Assembly: GCA_905479965.1 (NCBI GenBank)
Contig: CAJQOR010000087.1
Coordinates: forward strand, 1 to 12,382
Direction: 5' to 3'
From: an uncultured Rhizobiaceae group bacterium
Lineage (GTDB): Bacteria; Pseudomonadota; Alphaproteobacteria; Rhizobiales; Rhizobiaceae
Length of the DNA: 12,382 nucleotides
Positions 8,023-12,382 of this stretch are shown piece by piece (the stretch's first letter is position 1; every line of letters starts with the position of its first letter). The notes below the pieces were generated by a model. That model saw only the letters and a list, made by a program, of their open reading frames with translations. It was not told the DNA's origin and ran no database searches. Both the position numbers and the translations under genes were made by a program.

Positions 8023-9081
8023 ATGCCAAACACAATGAAAGGCCCAGGAATTTTTCTGGCACAGTTTTTAGGCGATGAGGCGCCATTTAATTCGTTACCG
8101 GCAATTACTAAATGGGCTGCGAGTTTAGGGTATGAGGGTGTGCAAATTCCAACTTGGGATGCACGCATCTTCGATCTTGAAAGAGCCGCAACATCAAAAG
8201 ACTACTGCGATGAGGTTAAAGGCATATGCGCAGAGGCTGGCGTTGAGATCACCGAGCTCTCAACTCACCTTCAAGGCCAATTGATTGCGGTAAACCCAGC
8301 TTATGATGCTCAGTTTGACGGGTTTGCCCCCAAAGAAGTTCACGGCAATCCAAAAGCGCGCCAGCAATGGGCTGTTCAACAAATGTTGTGGGCGGCAAAA
8401 GCCTGTCAAAACCTTGGTTTAACGGGCTCGGTTTCGTTCACAGGTTCGCTTGCATTTCCTTATCTGTATCCATGGCCGCAGCGCCCTCAAGGTTTGATTG
8501 AGGAAACTTTTGCAGAACTTGGAAGACGTTGGACACCTATCCTCAATGCTTATGAGGATGCAGGTGTTGATGTGGGCTATGAAATTCACCCAGGTGAAGA
8601 TGTGTTCGATGGCATAACATTTGAAATGTTCCTTGAAGCCGTTGGCAATCACAATCGTTGTATGATCAACTATGATCCATCGCACTTTTTGCTGCAGCAA
8701 TTGGATTATCTCGACTTCATCGATATCTATCATGAGCGCATCAGCGCCTTTCACGTTAAAGATGCTGAGTTTAATCCATCCGGTCGCCAAGGTGTGTATT
8801 CCGGTTATCAAAGCTGGACACAGCGCGCAGGTCGCTTCCGCTCATTGGGTGATGGTCAGGTCGATTTTGCAGGCATTTTCTCACGTCTTGCAACACATAG
8901 ATTTGATGGATGGCCTGTGCTCGAATGGGAATGCTGTTTAAAACACCCAGAAGTTGGTGCCGCCGAAGGTGCGCCATTTATCAAAAAACATACAATCCCG
9001 CTTACTGACAAAGCTTTTGATGACTTTGCAGATGCTGGAACAGACATGGATGCTATCCATAAAATGATAGGCATTAAATAG
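8023..9081 (+). CDS. sugar phosphate isomerase/epimerase-like TIM-barrel protein (long form)
   Basis: A 352-residue TIM-barrel protein of the same superfamily as the gene at 6085, but about 100 residues longer and clearly divergent from it. Likely metal or active-site residues are Glu187 and His189 (GYEIHPGED), Asp218 and His221 (NYDPSHF), His244 and Asp247 (FHVKDAEF) and Glu301 (LEWEC). The extra length includes a segment around residues 84-115 and a C-terminal tail. ATG 8023 is chosen because GGAGGA (8011-8016) is 6 nt upstream; an ATG at 8018 is in another frame. It sits between the two dehydrogenases. Relatives of this length are often found beside Gfo/Idh/MocA dehydrogenases, which supports a joint pathway. 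The chemistry, whether isomerisation, epimerisation or keto-glycoside cleavage, cannot be settled from sequence. Confidence 0.86.
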   Translation: MPNTMKGPGIFLAQFLGDEAPFNSLPAITKWAASLGYEGVQIPTWDARIFDLERAATSKDYCDEVKGICAEAGVEITELSTHLQGQLIAVNPAYDAQFDGFAPKEVHGNPKARQQWAVQQMLWAAKACQNLGLTGSVSFTGSLAFPYLYPWPQRPQGLIEETFAELGRRWTPILNAYEDAGVDVGYEIHPGEDVFDGITFEMFLEAVGNHNRCMINYDPSHFLLQQLDYLDFIDIYHERISAFHVKDAEFNPSGRQGVYSGYQSWTQRAGRFRSLGDGQVDFAGIFSRLATHRFDGWPVLEWECCLKHPEVGAAEGAPFIKKHTIPLTDKAFDDFADAGTDMDAIHKMIGIK

Positions 9082-9089
9082 GTAAAATA

Positions 9090-10241
9090 ATGGCAACTGC
9101 TGAAAATAATAACCCATTAAAATTAGGCATGGTTGGCGGTGGTGAAGGCGCATTCATTGGCGCTGTACACCGCATTGCCGCGCGCATTGATAATAGATTT
9201 TCATTAGTGGCTGGTGCTTTATCATCAAATCCTGATCGGGCATTAAGGTCAGGTTTAACGCTTGGCCTGACTGAGGGCCGAATTTATTCAGATTTTAAAG
9301 ACATGGCGATGCGGGAAGCACAACGAGAAGATGGCATTGACGCAGTCTCAATTGTCACGCCAAATCATATGCATGCGCCTGTGGCAAAAGCATTTTTGGA
9401 AGCGGGCATTCATGTGATTTGCGACAAGCCGTTAACAGCGCAGCTCGATGAAGCGCTTGAGCTTGAACAAGTTGTCAAAAACAGCGGCAAACTATTTGTG
9501 CTGACGCATAATTACACCGGATACCCTATGATGCGTCAAGCACGCGAGATGGTGCAAAATGGTGATCTTGGCAATATCAGAGTTGTGCAAGCTGAATATG
9601 CTCAAGACTGGTTGACCATTCCAGCCGATGACGACAACAAACAAGCTGCATGGCGCACCGATCCAAAGATGGCTGGTGCTGGTGCAATTGGTGATATCGG
9701 TACGCATGCATATAATCTTGCATGCTTTGTATCTGGCCTCAAAGTTGAGCAACTTGCAGCCGAGCTTTCAAGTTTTGTTGGCGCACGATTGGTTGATGAC
9801 AACGCGCATATTAACTTGCGTTTTAAAGGCGGCGCGCGCGGCAGCATCTGGGCCAGTCAAATAGCTCCCGGCAATGAAAACGGTTTGAAATTGCGCATTT
9901 ATGGCGACAAAGGCGGGCTTGAATGGAGCCAAGAAAACCCAAATAATCTTTGGTATACGCCATTTGGCGAAGCTAAAAGACTGCTCACACGTTCAGGTGC
10001 TGGTGCATCTGATTTAGCCAACCGCGTAAGCCGTACCCCTGGCGGCCACCCGGAAGGATATCTGGAGGGCTTTGCAACGATCTATACAGAAGCTGCGGAT
10101 GCGATCATTGCTTTTGAGAATGGCGGCAGTCTGCCTGATGGCCATCACATCAACTCAATTGAAGAAGGAATGGCCGGCATGAAATTCATCGACGCCTGCC
10201 AGCGCTCTTCTAAAGATGATGCCAATTGGGTTTCTCTATAA
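9090..10241 (+). CDS. Gfo/Idh/MocA family sugar dehydrogenase (second copy)
   Basis: NAD(P)-dependent oxidoreductase of 383 residues and the last gene of the operon. The N-terminus has an unusual glycine-rich MVGGGEGAFIG (14-24), characteristic of one subgroup of the family. After the second Rossmann strand the sequence reads AGALSSNP, without the acidic residue of the first copy, so NADP use is possible. CDKP is at 111-114 with Lys113. The canonical GDIGTHAY (191-198) supplies Asp192 and His196, a complete catalytic set. It starts 8 nt after the preceding gene with only a poor AGGT-type ribosome binding site, so translation may depend on coupling. Low similarity to the first copy by eye argues against recent duplication. 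Substrate unknown; it probably acts with the 352-residue isomerase. Confidence 0.9.
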   Translation: MATAENNNPLKLGMVGGGEGAFIGAVHRIAARIDNRFSLVAGALSSNPDRALRSGLTLGLTEGRIYSDFKDMAMREAQREDGIDAVSIVTPNHMHAPVAKAFLEAGIHVICDKPLTAQLDEALELEQVVKNSGKLFVLTHNYTGYPMMRQAREMVQNGDLGNIRVVQAEYAQDWLTIPADDDNKQAAWRTDPKMAGAGAIGDIGTHAYNLACFVSGLKVEQLAAELSSFVGARLVDDNAHINLRFKGGARGSIWASQIAPGNENGLKLRIYGDKGGLEWSQENPNNLWYTPFGEAKRLLTRSGAGASDLANRVSRTPGGHPEGYLEGFATIYTEAADAIIAFENGGSLPDGHHINSIEEGMAGMKFIDACQRSSKDDANWVSL

Positions 10242-10267
10242 TTTGTTATGATTTTTACGCTTAAGTT

Positions 10268-11863
10268 TTAAACTTCAGGGGAATATCCAAAACGTTTGAA
10301 ACTTGCGCTCTTGCCTTGTCCGGTCACATCATATGCCACCATGCCAACAAATGCGCCGGTGAAGGAGGAATGCTCACCCACCCCACCTTCATCTGAAATC
10401 ACAGATGCATCCATTTCTGGTCCGATCGGTTGCCATGCTTGCTCGCCGACCATACGCCAAAAAAACTGCTGAACCTTTCGATCAACTTCAACACGAAGTT
10501 CAATATCCCCATCAGGAATGGCCACAGGTGCTTTTAAGAGAAATTCAATCTCACCCATCGGCCAATTTCCCGGACAGGATTGAATAACCAAACAACGGCC
10601 AAGCTCTTCATCTGCAGTAACAAGAAGCGCATGATATTTCGTTTGATTGTAATATGTGGTCAGACCCGCACCATGTTGATAAATCTCAGGTAAAAAATCG
10701 GTGACTGTCGCTGCGGAATAACAATGATGTTCTTGACGCCGCGCGACCAAGGCCTGTTCAAACCAGCTTCCAATCATCTCGCGCCCAATCAGTGTCAGGC
10801 CGCTCTGCTCACTTTTAAAAATCCTGTCAGTTTCAGGTGTGCGCAACCATTGAAATTCCTGCGGCAGATCTTCACCATTGAACTCATGCTCAACAACTTG
10901 CGGCGCTTTTGGTTCAACACCAGCGAGCGGAATTTCTTCACGCGCCAATTGCGAACCATGCTCTAAATAAAGCCAGTCATCATCTTTCCACACACAGCGC
11001 TCAATGCCTGTCTCGCGACCCAAAGGACAAAATCTGCCCTCAAGAGGTCGTCCCATCAGAAATGTATGATAAAATTCACCATCCGGTGTATCGATATACT
11101 GACCGTGGCCAGTCCGCTGGATCGGATGTTCCGGCGCATCATTCGCAGAGATAATATGTTTGTCCGGATGTGTTTCATATGGGCCATTAATTTGTCTTGA
11201 ACGCGCCATTGTTACAGCATGCCCGTATCCGGTCCCACCCTCTGCAACAGTTAAAAAGTAATAGCCATTTCGCTTGAATAGATGCGGACCTTCAGTCAAC
11301 CCGCGATCGGTTCCAGCATAAATATCGACCACCGGACCAAACAAGCCTTTTTCTTCTGACCATTCCTGCAATAAAGTGCCGTTAAAATAATGATTAGCTT
11401 GGTTCACACCTGTGCCCTTTTGGCGGTGGTTCCATTGCATATTCATGAACCACTTACGCCCGTCATCATCATGAAACAAAGACGGATCAAAACCAGATGA
11501 ATTGACGAAGATACGTTCAGACCATTCACCATCAATAGTCTCGCAGGTGACGATATAATTATGGGTATCTTTAAACCCACCCCAAAGACGTTTGACGTCT
11601 GTATAAACCAGCCAAAACTTACCATCTGCAAAACTTAAACAAGGTGCCCAAATCCCGCCGCTATCAGGGTTTCCACGCATATCCAGTTGATCAGCTCTAT
11701 TTAAAGGACGCGAGACAAGCTCCCAATTGACCAAATCCTTACTATGGTGAATTTGAACTCCAGGATACCATTCAAAAGTAGAGGTTGCGATGTAATAATC
11801 ATCCCCCACCCTGCAGATTGATGGATCAGGATTAAAGCCTGGTAGTATTGGATTCTTGATCAT
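10268..11863 (-). CDS. xynB: GH43 beta-xylosidase (xylan 1,4-beta-xylosidase type)
   Basis: Predicted inverting beta-xylosidase of 531 residues, possibly with alpha-L-arabinofuranosidase side activity as is common in GH43. The N-terminal five-bladed propeller begins NPILPGFNPDPS, with Asp13 the likely general base. YYIATSTFEWYPG and VQIHHSKDL follow, as in the Selenomonas-type beta-xylosidase. Asp126 (GFDPSLF) fits the pKa modulator and Glu191 (LTEGPH) the general acid. From about residue 325 a C-terminal beta-sandwich matches the layout of this subgroup. There is no signal peptide, so it should cleave imported short xylosides in the cytoplasm. AAGGAGG (11869-11875 on the complement) lies 5 nt before the ATG. 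It is convergent with the sugar operon, 26 nt away, so it is separately transcribed but plausibly part of the same sugar-use programme. Confidence 0.92.
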   Translation of the reverse strand: MIKNPILPGFNPDPSICRVGDDYYIATSTFEWYPGVQIHHSKDLVNWELVSRPLNRADQLDMRGNPDSGGIWAPCLSFADGKFWLVYTDVKRLWGGFKDTHNYIVTCETIDGEWSERIFVNSSGFDPSLFHDDDGRKWFMNMQWNHRQKGTGVNQANHYFNGTLLQEWSEEKGLFGPVVDIYAGTDRGLTEGPHLFKRNGYYFLTVAEGGTGYGHAVTMARSRQINGPYETHPDKHIISANDAPEHPIQRTGHGQYIDTPDGEFYHTFLMGRPLEGRFCPLGRETGIERCVWKDDDWLYLEHGSQLAREEIPLAGVEPKAPQVVEHEFNGEDLPQEFQWLRTPETDRIFKSEQSGLTLIGREMIGSWFEQALVARRQEHHCYSAATVTDFLPEIYQHGAGLTTYYNQTKYHALLVTADEELGRCLVIQSCPGNWPMGEIEFLLKAPVAIPDGDIELRVEVDRKVQQFFWRMVGEQAWQPIGPEMDASVISDEGGVGEHSSFTGAFVGMVAYDVTGQGKSASFKRFGYSPEV

Positions 11864-11890
11864 TGCATCCTCCTTTTTTTAACGATTAAA

Positions 11891-11919
11891 AAAATACACT
11901 AATTTGGAGGGAACACCAA
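11891..11919 (-). promoter_or_regulatory. possible promoter of the GH43 gene
   Basis: On the complement, TTGGTG (11914-11919) and TATTTT (11891-11896) are spaced by exactly 17 nt. They would start transcription about 20 nt before the GH43 start codon, just upstream of its strong ribosome binding site. The spacing is good but both hexamers are imperfect. Read-through from the upstream minus-strand gene is an alternative. Confidence 0.3.
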
Positions 11920-11938
11920 GCTTTTAAGGCAAAAAGAT

Positions 11939-11958
11939 CAAATAATAATGATTATTTG
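11939..11958. repeat. AT-rich inverted repeat spanning a stop codon
   Basis: CAAATAAT (11939-11946) and ATTATTTG (11951-11958) are perfect inverted repeats around a 4-nt loop. The minus-strand stop codon (11952-11954) lies inside one arm. On the minus strand a TTTTT run follows a few bases later (11931-11935), so this could be a weak terminator for the saccharopine-dehydrogenase-like gene. All but two of the eight-base-pair stem's ends are A-T, so its stability is low. Confidence 0.3.
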
Positions 11959-12382
11959 GATAAGTCTTTGATCTCCAAATATTGTGCAATCTTTTCGATT
12001 TCTTCCATCCATTCATTGACGATTGAGAGCGAGGATGGAGCAGCAGACACACCAGGCGCGATCTCATTATTGACAACGGACTTAACCGCCAGTGCAACAG
12101 TTATCGACACAAGCTGCGCCATTGCAGAACCATTTTCGTTCCCATGTGCATCAAGCGAATAGGTTTTATGATATGAGGTTCCCCCTGACGTATTTTCAGC
12201 CTTTAGTGACACACATAAAACCACGCGGTCAGGTTCATCTTCATCATATGAATGCTGTTCTAAAAGCTCGTCTGAAATCTGCTTTAGGCGCGCATCACCC
12301 TCAGCGCCAGACAATGTTTCGATCTCTTTAAACAAATGCGCCCAAGCTTTTGCCCATCCATTTAATCGTAATGTACCACGCA
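11952..12382 (-). CDS. saccharopine dehydrogenase-like protein, C-terminal part (runs off the window)
   Basis: The last 142 codons of a minus-strand gene whose 5' end lies beyond position 12382. The frame stays open to the edge, reading RGTLRLNGWAKAWA at the start of the visible part, so the TTG at 12335 is not a true start. The visible pieces (GTLRLNGW, EGDARLKQISD, PDRVVLCVSLKAE, HKTYSLDA, MAQLVSITVALAV and an ending in a short amphipathic helix) resemble the C-terminal domain of alphaproteobacterial saccharopine dehydrogenase-like enzymes, recalled from memory of the family. Those are NAD(P)-dependent and linked to lysine metabolism. The NAD(P)-binding domain is outside the window, so function cannot be confirmed. 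It has no evident link to the sugar genes. The stop lies 88 nt upstream of the GH43 start codon. Confidence 0.6.
   Translation of the reverse strand, partial: RGTLRLNGWAKAWAHLFKEIETLSGAEGDARLKQISDELLEQHSYDEDEPDRVVLCVSLKAENTSGGTSYHKTYSLDAHGNENGSAMAQLVSITVALAVKSVVNNEIAPGVSAAPSSLSIVNEWMEEIEKIAQYLEIKDLSK

Noticed and set aside
7872..8168. Minus-strand open frame spanning the dehydrogenase/isomerase junction
   Set aside because: Antisense to the end of one real gene and the start of another; no ribosome binding site or family resemblance.
8419..8811. Open frame of 130 codons on the minus strand inside the 352-residue isomerase gene
   Set aside because: It is fully antisense to a gene with clear family motifs, shows no recognisable domain, and fits the shadow frame expected from the codon use of the real gene.
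10242..10275. Bidirectional terminator between the convergent genes, based on AAGTTT-T-AAACTT at 10263-10275
   Set aside because: The repeat is short, entirely A/T apart from one pair, has a one-base centre and overlaps the GH43 stop codon; no convincing terminator stem or T run is present.
11952..12335. A complete 127-residue minus-strand gene starting at TTG 12335
   Set aside because: The same frame stays open to the window edge with family-like sequence before the TTG, so the gene is truncated by the window rather than short.

Overview
The window reads as part of an alphaproteobacterial chromosome, probably a marine member of the Hyphomicrobiales/Rhodobacterales sphere. The grounds are the style of the UgpC/MalK-type sugar ABC operon, the moderate GC of the genes (mid-40s percent by eye) and the resemblance of the proteins to families common in that group. 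Genus cannot be fixed from sequence alone. The region is a carbohydrate-utilisation locus.

Layout: (1) Positions 1-~540 are extremely AT-rich with stops in all frames and no supportable gene. (2) Positions 572-678 hold three successive inverted repeats leading straight into a ribosome binding site. (3) Positions 692-10241 are a tight eight-gene plus-strand operon, with gaps from an 8-nt overlap to 24 nt: two MalF/MalG-type permeases, a UgpC/MsmK-type ATPase, a GH2 beta-mannosidase, a short TIM-barrel sugar isomerase/epimerase, a Gfo/Idh/MocA dehydrogenase, a longer TIM-barrel isomerase/epimerase and a second Gfo/Idh/MocA dehydrogenase. (4) Convergent to this, 26 nt away, is a minus-strand GH43 beta-xylosidase. 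(5) Behind it on the same strand is the C-terminal part of a saccharopine-dehydrogenase-like gene that runs off the right edge.

How the genes may work together (inference): an oligosaccharide is imported intact. It is then hydrolysed in the cytoplasm by the GH2 enzyme and possibly the GH43 enzyme, since neither has a signal peptide. The products would be processed by two dehydrogenase/isomerase pairs. A mannan- or xylose-containing hetero-oligosaccharide of plant or algal origin would fit both hydrolases. No periplasmic solute-binding protein, sugar kinase or transcriptional regulator is visible, so the system is incomplete here and its missing parts may lie upstream of position 1.

The most interesting point is the duplicated but clearly non-identical dehydrogenase/isomerase pair beside a retaining mannosidase. 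It resembles the gene content of oxidoreductive (3-keto-glycoside) pathways. This is a hypothesis from gene content, not a demonstrated system.
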